Of a stretch of 64,000 nt of DNA, positions 1 to 8,464 are shown piece by piece. Location: the NCBI GenBank assembly GCA_020630575.1, contig JAHDBD010000009.1, positions 100,632 through 164,631 of the forward strand. The letters are read 5' to 3'. The stretch comes from Bernardetia sp. Lineage in GTDB: Bacteria; Bacteroidota; Bacteroidia; Cytophagales; Bernardetiaceae. The notes below the pieces were generated by a model that was not told where the DNA came from, did no database searches, and saw nothing but the letters and a program-made list of their open reading frames with translations. A program made the translations under genes and the position numbers. Every line of letters begins with the position of its first letter. Position 1 is the first letter of the stretch.

Positions 1-834
1 TCTTAAATCATTTTGAGTAAATAATTTGACTTTTGTAGGCTCAATCTGATTGACTTCTACCTTCACAACACCTTCAATTTGTTTCCATTCTTGTTCTGGA
101 ATTTGTCTTTCAGTTTCTAAATTTACGACATATTCATTTTGATTAAGTTCTGTTTTTAGCTTATCATTCAGTTTAGCAATCGAAGTATCCAAGACTTTTT
201 TGCCTTTATTGATAATCACAACCCTATCACAAAGAGCTTGTACTTCTTGCATAATATGCGTTGAGAAAATAATCGTTTTTTCTGCGCTAATACTCTTTAT
301 TACTTGACGAATTTCGACAATCTGATTAGGGTCTAGTCCTGTTGTGGGTTCATCCAAAATCAAAACTTCTGGATTGTGTAATAATGCCTGTGCTAACCCA
401 ACACGCTGACGATAACCTTTCGAAAGCTGACTAAGTTGCTTATGAGATTCTCGTTCTAATTTTACTAGTTCAATTACCTCATCAATTCTTTTCTTTAATT
501 TTGTCCCTCCTTTTAATATTTCCGAGTCATAAAATTTGCCCATAAAAGCTAAATACTCTTTCACATACATATCAAGATATAATGGATTATGCTCAGGCAA
601 ATAACCTATTTTCTTTCTAACAGCTTTTGGATTTTGAGCTACATCAATTCCACAAACTTCTACATTTCCACTACTTGCAGCCATATAACAAGTCGCAATT
701 TTCATAGTTGTTGATTTTCCTGCTCCATTTGGTCCTAGAAAACCCAAAATTTCTCCTTTTTTGGCTTCAAAAGAAAGGTTATCAACAGCAGCTTGTGAAC
801 CGTAAATTTTTGTGAGGTTTTTTATGGATAACAT
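1..834 (-). CDS. gldA: GldA-type ABC transporter ATPase, partial
   Basis: ATP-binding subunit of an ABC transporter, closest by eye to GldA of the gliding machinery. The 278 visible codons hold Walker A GPNGAGKST (about residues 34-42), the signature LSKGYRQRVGLAQAL, Walker B VLILDEPTTGLD and the switch histidine in STHIMQEV. The segment GYLPEHNPLYLDMYV is what I recall as typical of GldA. The frame is still open at the left edge, so the C-terminus is missing. The ATG at 834 gives a normal N-terminus. A TAACTTTG -7 box (840-847) sits so close to this ATG that the message would be nearly leaderless. GldF/GldG, its expected membrane partners, are not in the window. The alternative is a general ABC-2 exporter ATPase. 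Confidence 0.85.
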   Translation of the reverse strand, partial: MLSIKNLTKIYGSQAAVDNLSFEAKKGEILGFLGPNGAGKSTTMKIATCYMAASSGNVEVCGIDVAQNPKAVRKKIGYLPEHNPLYLDMYVKEYLAFMGKFYDSEILKGGTKLKKRIDEVIELVKLERESHKQLSQLSKGYRQRVGLAQALLHNPEVLILDEPTTGLDPNQIVEIRQVIKSISAEKTIIFSTHIMQEVQALCDRVVIINKGKKVLDTSIAKLNDKLKTELNQNEYVVNLETERQIPEQEWKQIEGVVKVEVNQIEPTKVKLFTQNDLR

Positions 835-1191
835 ATATACAAAGTTAAAAGTCAGATTTTATAAGTAGAAGAATGAATAATTCTACAAACTCAAATTTAC
901 GTATCTTTTTATCATTAATTTATAAATTATGAGGTATTTGATTCAAATTACTAAAAATCCTAATCCAAAACATATTTAGGATTAGATAAGAAATTGAATA
1001 GTGTAGGTCTTATTTCTGCCTTTATTTTTTTATATTTGTATAAAAATTAGGGGAAACTAGAATCAATAACAGATAAGAAGAGCAAATCTATTTAAAAATA
1101 GTAGTGCTAAACTTATATTTACAAAGAATATTAATTAGACTTTATTAAGCCCTCAACAAGATTTTTTATTTATATAGACAATTTTAAATTT
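835..1191. other. Divergent intergenic region gldA / fur
   Basis: AT-rich spacer between two divergent genes. On the minus strand TAACTTTG (840-847) fits the -7 consensus for gldA. On the plus strand TATATTTG (1031-1038) is a perfect TAnnTTTG box upstream of fur, but there is no TTG at the right distance, so I call it only a possible -7 element. No RNA gene or repeat was seen. Confidence 0.4.
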
Positions 1192-1719
1192 ATGCCACTC
1201 AACGAAGAAATTTATAACGAAGTTAAGAAGATATTTACAGCTTATTTAGAAAATAAATCATTACGCAAAACACCTGAGCGTTTTGCTATTTTGGAAGAAA
1301 TTTATACACGAGGAGGTCATTTTGATGTAGAATCGCTTTATATTAGTATGAAAAATAAAAATTATAGAGTTAGTCGTGCGACAGTCTATAATACATTAGA
1401 TTTGCTGGTAGATTGTGATTTGGTTAGTAAACATCAGTTTGGCAAAAACATGGCGCAATATGAAAAATGTTATGGCTACCGTCAGCATGACCATTTAATT
1501 TGTACAGATTGTCATAAAGTAATTGAATTTTGTGACCCTCGTATTCATAATATTCAAACTATGGTGGGCGAACTTTTGAATTTTAAAGTAATGCACCATT
1601 CTTTAAACCTTTATGGTGTCTGTGCTGATTGTCAAGCCAAAACACAACACGAAAAAGATCAAAAAGAAAAAGAATCTCTTAAGGAAACTGAAAATAGCCA
1701 AACGCAAAAAATCAACTAG
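1192..1719 (+). CDS. Fur-family transcriptional regulator
   Basis: Metal-dependent DNA-binding regulator of the Fur/Zur/PerR family. The N-terminal winged helix (about residues 10-85) carries [21 protein letters not shown], the recognition-helix region of Fur proteins. The C-terminal dimerisation half has the histidine cluster RQHDHLIC, a first CxxC (CTDC) and a second CxxC (CADC), which form a structural zinc site. At 175 residues it is about 25 longer than many Fur proteins, because of a Lys/Glu-rich tail after the last CxxC. Family membership is secure; whether it senses iron, zinc or peroxide cannot be read from the sequence. It starts with ATG after an AT-rich leader, and the STAS gene follows 54 bases later, probably co-transcribed. 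Confidence 0.88.
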   Translation: MPLNEEIYNEVKKIFTAYLENKSLRKTPERFAILEEIYTRGGHFDVESLYISMKNKNYRVSRATVYNTLDLLVDCDLVSKHQFGKNMAQYEKCYGYRQHDHLICTDCHKVIEFCDPRIHNIQTMVGELLNFKVMHHSLNLYGVCADCQAKTQHEKDQKEKESLKETENSQTQKIN

Positions 1720-1773
1720 AGAAAAAGAATTAAATATATCTTAATCATACATTTTTCATTAATTTATCAAAAA

Positions 1774-2112
1774 ATGAATTTTACACATAAGCTCAAAGAC
1801 AATGTTCTTTTTTTAGAATTAGAAGGCGATTTGTTAGGAGCAAACAAGGAAAACGAAGTATTAGAAGTTGTCAAAGACCAAATTGAAGAAAAAGTTACTT
1901 CTTGTGTCATTGATATTTCGAAGGTGGGTTATATGAACAGTACAGGGCTGAGTTTCCTTATTCGTTTGCTTACTCGTTTTAGAAATGCAGGTGGCGACTT
2001 AGTGCTTTTAAAGCCATCTGACCAAGCAAAAAAACTGCTCGTTATTACAAAACTTAACAACATTTTTTCTGTTGCAAAAACAGAAGAAGAAGCTGTAAAA
2101 TTATTTGACTAA
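1774..2112 (+). CDS. STAS-domain protein (anti-sigma factor antagonist type)
   Basis: Single STAS domain of 112 residues, the usual size of SpoIIAA/RsbV-type antagonists. The hallmark stretch ISKVGYMNSTGLSFL contains Ser56 at the position phosphorylated in antagonists, followed by the conserved Thr-Gly-Leu. Such proteins bind an anti-sigma or switch kinase when unphosphorylated and are reset by a PP2C/SpoIIE phosphatase. No cognate kinase lies next to it; a SpoIIE-domain phosphatase is encoded at 56.4-58.0 kb. It lies 54 bases downstream of fur and is closed by a strong terminator at 2124, so the two may share a transcript. In Bacteroidota such solitary STAS proteins are common and their partners mostly unknown. 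Confidence 0.85.
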   Translation: MNFTHKLKDNVLFLELEGDLLGANKENEVLEVVKDQIEEKVTSCVIDISKVGYMNSTGLSFLIRLLTRFRNAGGDLVLLKPSDQAKKLLVITKLNNIFSVAKTEEEAVKLFD

Positions 2113-2123
2113 TCAATAAAAAC

Positions 2124-2156
2124 AAACTCTTTTACTTTTCTGTAAAAGAGTTTTTT
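2124..2156 (+). terminator. Rho-independent terminator after the STAS gene
   Basis: A 12-bp perfect stem (AAACTCTTTTAC / GTAAAAGAGTTT) with a 6-base loop runs into a T tract, 11 bases after the STAS stop codon. It separates fur-STAS from purA. Confidence 0.85.
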
Positions 2157-2226
2157 AATGTATAAAAAAGCTAACTGTTCTGTTGCTCATTTTTTGGTGA
2201 GTAACATTCAATTATAAATAAACAAA

Positions 2227-3528
2227 ATGGATATTCTACTCGGCTTACAATGGGGCGACGAAGGCAAAGGAAAAATTGTCGATTTTTTAGCTCCTAAATA
2301 TGATGTTGTAGCTCGCTTTCAAGGAGGGCCAAATGCTGGACATACACTTTTTTTTGATGGACTAAAACACGTTTTACATCAAATTCCATCAGGCATCTTT
2401 CGTCCTACTATTCAAAATGTAGTAGGAAATGGTGTTGTTTTGGATGCCGTAATCTTAAAAAGAGAAATTGAAGCACTTCAAAAATTAGGTGTTGATGTAA
2501 AAAAATCATTGTTTTTCTCTAAAAAGGCACAACTTATTTTGCCTACACATCGAATTTTGGATGCTGCTCAAGAAAAAGCAAAAGGAAATAATAAAATTGG
2601 TTCTACACTAAAAGGAATCAGTCCTACGTATCAAGATAAAATTGGTCGTTCTGGACTTCGTTTGGGAGATACTTTGTATGCTAATTTTGAAGAGCGTTAT
2701 GAAGCTACTAAAACAAAACATTTGGAAAGGTTAGGAGATTTGAACAATGACTCAAATGAAAGTGTTTTGCCTCCTGATTTTGCTCAAATAGAACAAGAGT
2801 TTTTTGCTGCTATCGAATTTTTAAAAGAATTTAAAATGATTGAAAGCGAATACTTTATCGATGATGCTATCAAGGCAAACAAAAAAGTATTGGCAGAAGG
2901 TGCACAAGGAACACTTTTAGACATTGATTTTGGTTCTTATCCTTTTGTAACAAGTTCGAATACCGTTTCGGCTGGTGCTTGTACAGGTTTGGGAGTTGCG
3001 CCAAGCAAAGTAAAAGAAGTATTCGGAATCTTTAAAGCCTATTGTACACGAGTAGGAAGTGGACCTTTTCCGACTGAGCTGGAAGATGAAACAGGAGAAG
3101 CTCTTAGAAAATTTGGAAGTGAGTTTGGAGCAACGACAGGAAGACCTCGTCGTTGTGGTTGGTTAGATTTGCCTGCCTTGAATTATGCTGTTATGATAAA
3201 TGGAGTTACTCAACTTTTTATGATGAAAACAGACGTTCTTACGCCTTTTGATGAAATAAAAGTATGTACACATTACAAATTAGAAGATGGAACAATTACA
3301 GACCGACTTCCCCATGATATTGTAACACAAAACATAGAACCAATTTACAAAACATTTGAAGGTTGGGAAGATATTGCAGAAGGAATCACTTCTTTTGAAC
3401 AGCTTCCTAAAAATTTACAAACATATATTCAGTTTATAGAAGAAAATGTAGGCGCACCAATTACACTTGTTTCTTTTGGCCCTGAAAGAACAGCAACGCT
3501 TATGAGAAATGAATTGCAAGTAGTTTAG
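2227..3528 (+). CDS. purA: Adenylosuccinate synthase
   Basis: Cytosolic enzyme that joins IMP and aspartate using GTP, the first committed step of AMP synthesis. The N-terminal GTP-binding loop GDEGKGK starts at residue 10 with catalytic Asp11; the second catalytic residue His39 lies in GGPNAGHT. Further family motifs are QKAKGNNKIGSTLKGISPTY-like IMP-site residues around 125, VLAEGAQGTLLDIDFGSYPF, and TTGRPRRCGWLDL near 300. The length of 433 residues is standard. It is a single gene with its own terminator on each side. The start is the ATG immediately before DILLGLQWG, which is where the fold begins. Confidence 0.97.
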   Translation: MDILLGLQWGDEGKGKIVDFLAPKYDVVARFQGGPNAGHTLFFDGLKHVLHQIPSGIFRPTIQNVVGNGVVLDAVILKREIEALQKLGVDVKKSLFFSKKAQLILPTHRILDAAQEKAKGNNKIGSTLKGISPTYQDKIGRSGLRLGDTLYANFEERYEATKTKHLERLGDLNNDSNESVLPPDFAQIEQEFFAAIEFLKEFKMIESEYFIDDAIKANKKVLAEGAQGTLLDIDFGSYPFVTSSNTVSAGACTGLGVAPSKVKEVFGIFKAYCTRVGSGPFPTELEDETGEALRKFGSEFGATTGRPRRCGWLDLPALNYAVMINGVTQLFMMKTDVLTPFDEIKVCTHYKLEDGTITDRLPHDIVTQNIEPIYKTFEGWEDIAEGITSFEQLPKNLQTYIQFIEENVGAPITLVSFGPERTATLMRNELQVV

Positions 3529-3536
3529 AATGTATA

Positions 3537-3554
3537 ACAGACTTCCTAGTCTGT
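3537..3554. repeat. Palindromic dispersed repeat, family A, copy 1
   Basis: ACAGACT-TCCT-AGTCTGT. Together with the flanks (GTATA before, GCAAAA after) it matches copies at 29020 and 50673. It lies 8 bases past the purA stop codon, between convergent genes. Confidence 0.75.
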
Positions 3555-3568
3555 GCAAAATACTATTG

Positions 3569-3605
3569 AATAAGTCCACGATTAAAATTGTGGGCTTATT
3601 TTATT
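3569..3605. terminator. Bidirectional terminator between purA and the SRPBCC gene
   Basis: Stem AATAAGTCCAC / GTGGGCTTATT with one mismatch, with A/T tracts on both sides. It sits in the convergent gap, so it can serve purA on the plus strand and, overlapping its stop codon, the SRPBCC gene on the minus strand. Confidence 0.6.
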
Positions 3606-4089
3606 TATATGAATTTTCCTTTAAAACCAATTTCCATTTATCGGATTCGGCAAATTCTTTGATAATTTGATTTCTTTCTTTTAACAAATTTGTCATATAG
3701 CTTTCCAAAAAAATAGTATCAGCCAATTTCCCAAAGATTCCAAAAGGTGATTTGTATTCGAAAATATCTACCATTTCAACTCTATTTTCTGTTTCTTTAA
3801 AAATATGTTGGTGTTTGAATGATTTGAAAGCTCCTTTTACCATTTCATCTGTAAAAGAATTAGGTCTTTCAAAAGTGGTGATTTTTGAAGTCAGTTTTTG
3901 ATAAATACCAAAGTGTCTGGCTCGCCAAGTTACTGATTCATTTAAGCTGATAAGTCCAGTTGTAATGCCTGCAATGGCTTCTTCATCAGTTTTTTGAGTA
4001 GAAATTTTGTACAAATCTATACTTCTTGATAAATCAAAGACAATTTCAATGCTGCTTTCGATGAAGGTAGTCAGTTTTATAATTGGCAT
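3601..4089 (-). CDS. SRPBCC-family protein
   Basis: A 162-residue single-domain protein of the START/SRPBCC ligand-binding fold. Recognisable features are the opening strand PIIKLTTFIESSIEIVFDL, the WRARHFG and FERPNSFTDEMVKGAFKSF segments, and the long C-terminal helix. This subgroup is often annotated as cell division inhibitor or coenzyme Q-binding-like, but no catalytic residues define a reaction and the ligand is unknown. It is predicted cytosolic, with no signal peptide. The next gene upstream on this strand begins about 100 bases away, with hairpins between, so it is probably transcribed alone. Confidence 0.75.
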   Translation of the reverse strand: MPIIKLTTFIESSIEIVFDLSRSIDLYKISTQKTDEEAIAGITTGLISLNESVTWRARHFGIYQKLTSKITTFERPNSFTDEMVKGAFKSFKHQHIFKETENRVEMVDIFEYKSPFGIFGKLADTIFLESYMTNLLKERNQIIKEFAESDKWKLVLKENSYK

Positions 4090-4156
4090 TGATTTTTTGT
4101 TTTAATGTAAAATATCAATCACTTTTCTGCTCATTTTTTGGTTAGGAATATTAGCT

Positions 4157-4180
4157 CAACAGGATTAAAACCCTGTTTTT
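4157..4180. repeat. Short hairpin repeat, family C, copy 1
   Basis: AACAGG-(ATTAAAA)-CCCTGTT followed by TTTTAATA. It resembles the hairpin at 8782-8803 (AACAAG-ATTAAATT-CTTGTT). It lies 10 bases past the stop of the Dph6-like gene. The T-run faces the plus strand, so it is not an obvious terminator for that gene. Confidence 0.4.
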
Positions 4181-4189
4181 AATAGATTG

Positions 4190-4924
4190 CTAAACTAATT
4201 CTAATTCAGCAAACCAAAATCCTTTTACCTGATTTTCACTTGGCAAATCGCAATCTGAACTTGTTTTTATAGAAAGAGGTTTGTATAATTTTTCTCCTAC
4301 TTTAATTTCTATTTTTTCAGAAAAATAAGGTGCAGAAGTACAAAAAGAATGAAATTCTCCATTTTCGCCACATGCATCAACTTGTTTGGGTAATTTTTGT
4401 AAAAATGCTGTATTAATTTTTTCTCCTACAAAAGACTCATCTAAAAAAGCATCGCTCACACAACATGTAACTGACTCAAAACCTTGTTTGATAAAATCAT
4501 TTACTAAAAAAGTGGTGTCCATTTTCCAAAGAGGGAAAACTGCTTTTATTCCAGTTTCTTTAAGTTGATTTTCTCTATATTCTCTCAAATCTTCTAAAAA
4601 AATATCTCCAAACACAACTGTTTCTATTCCTTCTTTTTTCAATTGATTCAGAACTTCATTCATTTTTTCCTCATATTCATTATTTGTTCCCTCTGATAGA
4701 AAGAATTTTAATAAAGGAATTCCGATTTTTTCGGCTTGTTTTTCTAGTAATTCTTCTTTTACACCATGCATCGTAATTCTTTTGTATTGCAAACTAAGTG
4801 TAGTGATAAGATAAACTACATCATATTTTTTTTCTTGTAAAACCTTTTGAAGACAATAGGCAGAATCTTTCCCACCACTCCAAAAAAAAGCAGCTTTAGG
4901 AAGACTATTATTATTTTCTGACAT
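4190..4924 (-). CDS. Dph6-related ATP pyrophosphatase
   Basis: PP-loop ATP pyrophosphatase of the diphthine-ammonia ligase (Dph6/MJ0570) group. The N-terminal SGGKDSAYCLQKV (about residues 16-28) is the ATP-binding PP-loop; VFGDIFLEDLREYRENQ and FPLWKMDTTFLVNDFI are typical of this group, as is CGENGEFHSFC near residue 185. Eukaryotic and archaeal members amidate diphthine on EF-2; bacteria lack diphthamide, so the substrate here is unknown. The length of 244 fits the bacterial single-domain form. ftsW ends 23 bases upstream, so the two genes are probably one operon. Confidence 0.85.
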   Translation of the reverse strand: MSENNNSLPKAAFFWSGGKDSAYCLQKVLQEKKYDVVYLITTLSLQYKRITMHGVKEELLEKQAEKIGIPLLKFFLSEGTNNEYEEKMNEVLNQLKKEGIETVVFGDIFLEDLREYRENQLKETGIKAVFPLWKMDTTFLVNDFIKQGFESVTCCVSDAFLDESFVGEKINTAFLQKLPKQVDACGENGEFHSFCTSAPYFSEKIEIKVGEKLYKPLSIKTSSDCDLPSENQVKGFWFAELELV

Positions 4925-4947
4925 GATTTGATTATAAAAATTATACT

Positions 4948-6129
4948 TTATTCAATAGTATGAACAATTCTACGGTAATTATTTCCAGTAGTGGCAGGAG
5001 AAACGACTTCTTTTTCAGCTTGTTCTAATTCTCCTCTACTTACACTTAATATAATTCCTAAAGAAATTCCTGTAAAAAATAAAGATGTTCCTCCCATACT
5101 CAAAAGGGGCAAAGGAAGTCCTGTAACAGGTACAAGTCCAACTACTACTCCCATGTGTACAAGTGCCTGAACTACCAAACTAAAACTCAACCCTGCTGAT
5201 AAAAGTCCTCCAAAGGCTCGCTCAGATTTTGCCATGGCTACCATTCCACGATAGAGTAAAATGAGATACAAACCTAAAACGATTACTCCACCAAGAAGTC
5301 CGTATTCTTCAATAATGATGGCATAAATAAAATCAGAATAAGGGTGTGGAAGAAAATTCCTTTGCTGACTATTCCCAACTCCTTTTCCTACAAAACCTCC
5401 AGTTGCAACAGCTATATACGATTGTTCTTCTTGAAAAGTAACTTGTTCGGTATCAAAAAATGCCTTCATACGAGAAACTGCTGTTCCCGAACGTTGTCCT
5501 AATTTTAGTGCAATCATTCCGACAACTGCACCAATTATGATAGTCATGACCAAATAACGAACAGGCACACGTCCGATAAACATAATCAAAAGACAGGTAG
5601 CAAAAAGCAAAACAGCTGAAGAAAAGTTTGACAGAGCAATCAAACCACAGATAAGTCCAGACCAAAAAATAATTGGCAACGTGGAACGCTGAAATTCTCT
5701 AATACTCTGTTGGCGTTTAGAGAGCATACTGGCTACATTGGCAATCAAGGCAAGCGTAGCAAAGTCTGAAGTTTGAAAAGATTGATTAATGAAAGGTATT
5801 GTAATTACACGACTTGCTTCATTGATTGTAGTTCCGAAAAGCCAAGTCAGAATCAAAAGAGGCACAGAAATAAGCAAAGCTAGACGAGAAAGCCGAGAAT
5901 AATAACGGTAATCTATGCGATGACACACCCACATAATAATTAGAGCCATAAATAAAAGAACGCCATGTTTAAAGAGGTAATACTCTGTATTTCCATCCAT
6001 TCTTTTGAAGGCAATTGCTCCAGTAGCACTATACACTACCAAAACACTGATAATAACCAAAAGGAAAACAACTCCCCAAATGATTTTGTCGCCTGTGAAT
6101 ATTTTTTTACTAACTGTATTTATTTCCAT
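4948..6129 (-). CDS. ftsW: FtsW/RodA-type peptidoglycan polymerase, probably FtsW
   Basis: Polytopic SEDS-family glycosyltransferase with about ten membrane segments, which polymerises lipid II into septal peptidoglycan. Visible family features are VVYSATGAIAF after the first helix, FVGKGVGNSQQRNFLPHPYSDFIYAIIIEEYG in the middle (the GxGxS...LP...DFIF signature, shown here in part) and VGLVPVTGLPLPLLSMGGTS near residue 335. The 393 residues are normal. In most Bacteroidota ftsW lies in the dcw cluster with mur genes; here it stands alone with a Dph6-like gene downstream, so either the cluster is split or this is a second SEDS protein. I favour FtsW over RodA from the loop sequences, but only moderately. 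Confidence 0.85.
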   Translation of the reverse strand: MEINTVSKKIFTGDKIIWGVVFLLVIISVLVVYSATGAIAFKRMDGNTEYYLFKHGVLLFMALIIMWVCHRIDYRYYSRLSRLALLISVPLLILTWLFGTTINEASRVITIPFINQSFQTSDFATLALIANVASMLSKRQQSIREFQRSTLPIIFWSGLICGLIALSNFSSAVLLFATCLLIMFIGRVPVRYLVMTIIIGAVVGMIALKLGQRSGTAVSRMKAFFDTEQVTFQEEQSYIAVATGGFVGKGVGNSQQRNFLPHPYSDFIYAIIIEEYGLLGGVIVLGLYLILLYRGMVAMAKSERAFGGLLSAGLSFSLVVQALVHMGVVVGLVPVTGLPLPLLSMGGTSLFFTGISLGIILSVSRGELEQAEKEVVSPATTGNNYRRIVHTIE

Positions 6130-6274
6130 AGTATATAAAACACTTTAGTATAAGCGTTTGAAAATCTTTTGAAGTATTTTTTCTTTATTCTATCACAAAA
6201 CGAATTTAAAGCTATTTTCTTAAAGTATCAAGAATTATTTGTTTCCAAAGATAAAAAGACATAAAGTTGATTTT

Positions 6275-6742
6275 TTACTTTTTCTCAACTTCACTTTTTC
6301 GTTTTTGTGTTTTTTCTACAACATCATAAATTTGTATCATATCATCTCTAGTCATTCCTTCCATAGGAATTCCTTGTTGTTGATAGATTTCCAAACGTTG
6401 GTTATCGTACCACTCAACACTTCCACCATCAACACCTCCTTCATAGATCATTTCATTTGTCTTCATATCATAAACAGCAAATTGAATTGAATTTCTAGGC
6501 TGCATAGTTGTGCCTTGTTTAATTACTTTACAAAGTGAAAAAGTTTTGTCTTCATTTTCTATACATTCAAATACCTGTTCAGTTTTATCAGTAATTTGAA
6601 ACTTCTGTTTTGCTAACTCTTTGTAATTCATTGGTGTACTCTGTTTTAGCTTGGTAGTTGAATCTTGATTAGAATTGCCGTTTTTAGTATTTGCACAACT
6701 AAAAGATGACAAAATTAAAAGCACTAAAATTAAATTTTTCAT
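6275..6742 (-). CDS. Hypothetical lipoprotein
   Basis: A 155-residue exported protein that I do not recognise. A short signal peptide ends in the lipobox LSSFSC, with the lipidated Cys at residue 16, followed by an Asn/Ser/Lys-rich linker (about 17-40). The rest (about 45-155) is a small mixed alpha/beta domain containing EGGVDGGSVEWYDNQRLEIYQ, and it ends in a Lys/Glu-rich tail. It is predicted to be anchored in the periplasm or on the outer membrane. The gap to ftsW (about 145 bases) contains no obvious terminator. An ORF at 6239-6490 on the other strand is a shadow of this gene. Confidence 0.65.
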   Translation of the reverse strand: MKNLILVLLILSSFSCANTKNGNSNQDSTTKLKQSTPMNYKELAKQKFQITDKTEQVFECIENEDKTFSLCKVIKQGTTMQPRNSIQFAVYDMKTNEMIYEGGVDGGSVEWYDNQRLEIYQQQGIPMEGMTRDDMIQIYDVVEKTQKRKSEVEKK

Positions 6743-6909
6743 AAATTATATAAATTGAGAATGAAATTTGAATAATTTGATTATTGAGTAAGAAGTTATT
6801 GCTATCTATTTTACAGAATTAAAATTTGTTATACTATTGGCTTAGCTTAATTTTATAACTTACTTACAACAAAAACATTGCAGAGTATCTACAAAACTAT
6901 CTTTAAATT

Positions 6910-7629
6910 ATGAAAACTACAAAAAAAATAAAATTACATTTAGTTCTTATCTTGAGTTTATTTGTTTTGACTAATTTCTTTGTTCTGACTGACCTAAAAG
7001 CACAAATTGTTACTAAAGAAACTGCTCCTGAATATACATATTATACTTTAGAGGAAATAAAAGAACGTTTTGATAAATATAAAATCGATTCTAGCACACA
7101 TTTAACTGAAGATGAGTTCTTAGAACGCATTACTGTTTTACAAGATTTAAAGCCAAGTACATACCGAACCTACAAAGCTGCCGTAGCTTATTTTGCAACT
7201 CCAACACGTTTGAAAGAAATTAATGATATAAATTATGGTATAAATAGTTCGATTGCTGTTGCTAAAAATAAAATTGCTTATATGAGAGAAAATAGAGCTG
7301 ATTCTACTATTTCTGCGTTCAGAATGCAACCTATCGAACGCATATATGATTTTTATAGAAAGCAATTTGTAAATACTAGCCAATTAGAAGAAGTCAAAAA
7401 TTATGTTTTTGCTTCTTCTGATAAGCCTAATTTTGAGGTACATCAATTAGACAAATTTTTGCCTACTATTTCACAATTTGGAATAAGAAATGGACAAAGA
7501 GCCTATGGATATAGAATGTCTTTGAAAGATAATTATCATTTGCTTATCATTGATTTGCCTGAAAACGGAAGAAAAATAATACTTTTTCAGCAAAATGGTT
7601 GGGATAACATAGCAAAAGCAGTTTACTAA
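6910..7629 (+). CDS. Hypothetical exported protein
   Basis: A 239-residue protein with a clear signal peptide (basic start KTTKKIK, hydrophobic core about residues 12-28, ending near LKA-Q at about residue 32). The mature part is mostly helical, rich in Tyr, Arg and Lys, with one repeated-looking pair of segments (EEIKERFDKYKIDSSTHLTE). No family, metal site or catalytic motif was recognised. It is divergent from the upstream lipoprotein gene and convergent with kptA, whose stop lies 17 bases away; no terminator hairpin separates them. It is probably periplasmic; no type IX sorting domain is present. Confidence 0.6.
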   Translation: MKTTKKIKLHLVLILSLFVLTNFFVLTDLKAQIVTKETAPEYTYYTLEEIKERFDKYKIDSSTHLTEDEFLERITVLQDLKPSTYRTYKAAVAYFATPTRLKEINDINYGINSSIAVAKNKIAYMRENRADSTISAFRMQPIERIYDFYRKQFVNTSQLEEVKNYVFASSDKPNFEVHQLDKFLPTISQFGIRNGQRAYGYRMSLKDNYHLLIIDLPENGRKIILFQQNGWDNIAKAVY

Positions 7630-7645
7630 ACTGATAAAATAAAGA

Positions 7646-8191
7646 TTACTTTAAGAATTTGTTTGGGACAAAGTCTATTAACCAAACACCATTTTCAGCT
7701 TTATAAAACTTTATTCCTTCTTCTATCATTTTGAACGTTTCTATTTTAAAAATGAAGGGTTTTCCATGTCTTGCACCCACTTTTTGTGCTGTTTCTTGGT
7801 CTGCTGAAAGATGTACATATTGCCTATTTCCTTTTAAAATTCCATTTTTTAAAATAGAATCTACATTTTTTGTAGCTGTTCCGTGATAGAGAACTGGAGG
7901 TGGACTTGTAGGTTGATAATTCATTTTTACTTGTGTAGAATGTCCCTGATTTGCTCGTATCTTGGTTTTGTCTTCATTGAAAGCAAATCTTTGTTTGTCA
8001 TTATTTACAACAACATATTCCAATTCTTCAAAAGTCATGCTCTGACTTTTTTTATGTGTATTGATTTTTTCTAATAGTATTTTTGTGTTTGTCCAGCCTC
8101 CTTCTTCTAATTGTAGCTTTAATAATTCGGGTTGATGACGAAGAAGTAGAGATAAAAACTTACTGCGCTGTTTTGCTTTTGAAGCATTCAT
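7646..8191 (-). CDS. kptA: RNA 2'-phosphotransferase Tpt1/KptA
   Basis: Transfers the 2'-phosphate from an RNA splice junction to NAD+, giving ADP-ribose 1'',2''-cyclic phosphate. Domain order matches KptA: an N-terminal winged-helix-like half (KFLSLLLRHQPELLKLQLEE, residues 12-31, with the conserved Arg-His) and a C-terminal ADP-ribosyltransferase-like half with YHGTATKNVDSILKNGI, VHLSADQETAQKVGARHGKP and a terminal FVPNKFL. The length of 181 is standard. Bacteria have no known tRNA splicing of the eukaryotic type, so the physiological substrate is unclear. It is a single gene, convergent with the exported protein gene and next to the tRNA-Glu pair; that proximity is probably chance. Confidence 0.93.
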   Translation of the reverse strand: MNASKAKQRSKFLSLLLRHQPELLKLQLEEGGWTNTKILLEKINTHKKSQSMTFEELEYVVVNNDKQRFAFNEDKTKIRANQGHSTQVKMNYQPTSPPPVLYHGTATKNVDSILKNGILKGNRQYVHLSADQETAQKVGARHGKPFIFKIETFKMIEEGIKFYKAENGVWLIDFVPNKFLK

Positions 8192-8276
8192 AATTTAGAG
8201 TTTGTTGATTTTTAATTAAACTAATTTTCTTATCAACATTATTTTATCTTCAAAAAGTTCTTTTTAAAAAATAAAC

Positions 8277-8312
8277 AAAAAAAAGCCAATTCAAATATTG
8301 AATTGGCTTTTT
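8277..8312 (-). terminator. Terminator of the tRNA-Glu transcript
   Basis: On the minus strand GCCAATTCAA-TAT-TTGAATTGGC (10-bp perfect stem) is followed by eight T. It begins 2 bases after the 3' end of the downstream tRNA gene. Confidence 0.85.
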
Positions 8313-8313
8313 G

Positions 8314-8385
8314 TACTCCGTAGGGGAATCGAACCCCTGCTACCAGGATGAAAACCTGGCGTCCTAACCGCTAGACGAACGGAGC
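8314..8385 (-). tRNA. tRNA-Glu (UUC), copy 1
   Basis: A complete cloverleaf can be drawn: acceptor GCTCCGT/ACGGAGT with discriminator A, D arm GTC...GAC, anticodon stem CCAGG/CCTGG with loop TTTTCAT giving anticodon TTC, and T arm AGGGG-TTCGATT-CCCCT. It is 72 bases long; the CCA end is not encoded. It is identical to the second copy 79 bases upstream and shares its transcript and terminator. Confidence 0.96.
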
Positions 8386-8464
8386 ATTTTTCACTCTAAA
8401 ATTTCTACTTTAACTTTATAACCAAAAATTAATCTATTATGATTTCTACAAGGTTATGATGTTG

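Noticed and set aside
6239..6490. 83-codon ORF on the plus strand
   Set aside because: It is antisense to the lipoprotein gene at 6275-6742, which has a signal peptide and lipobox.
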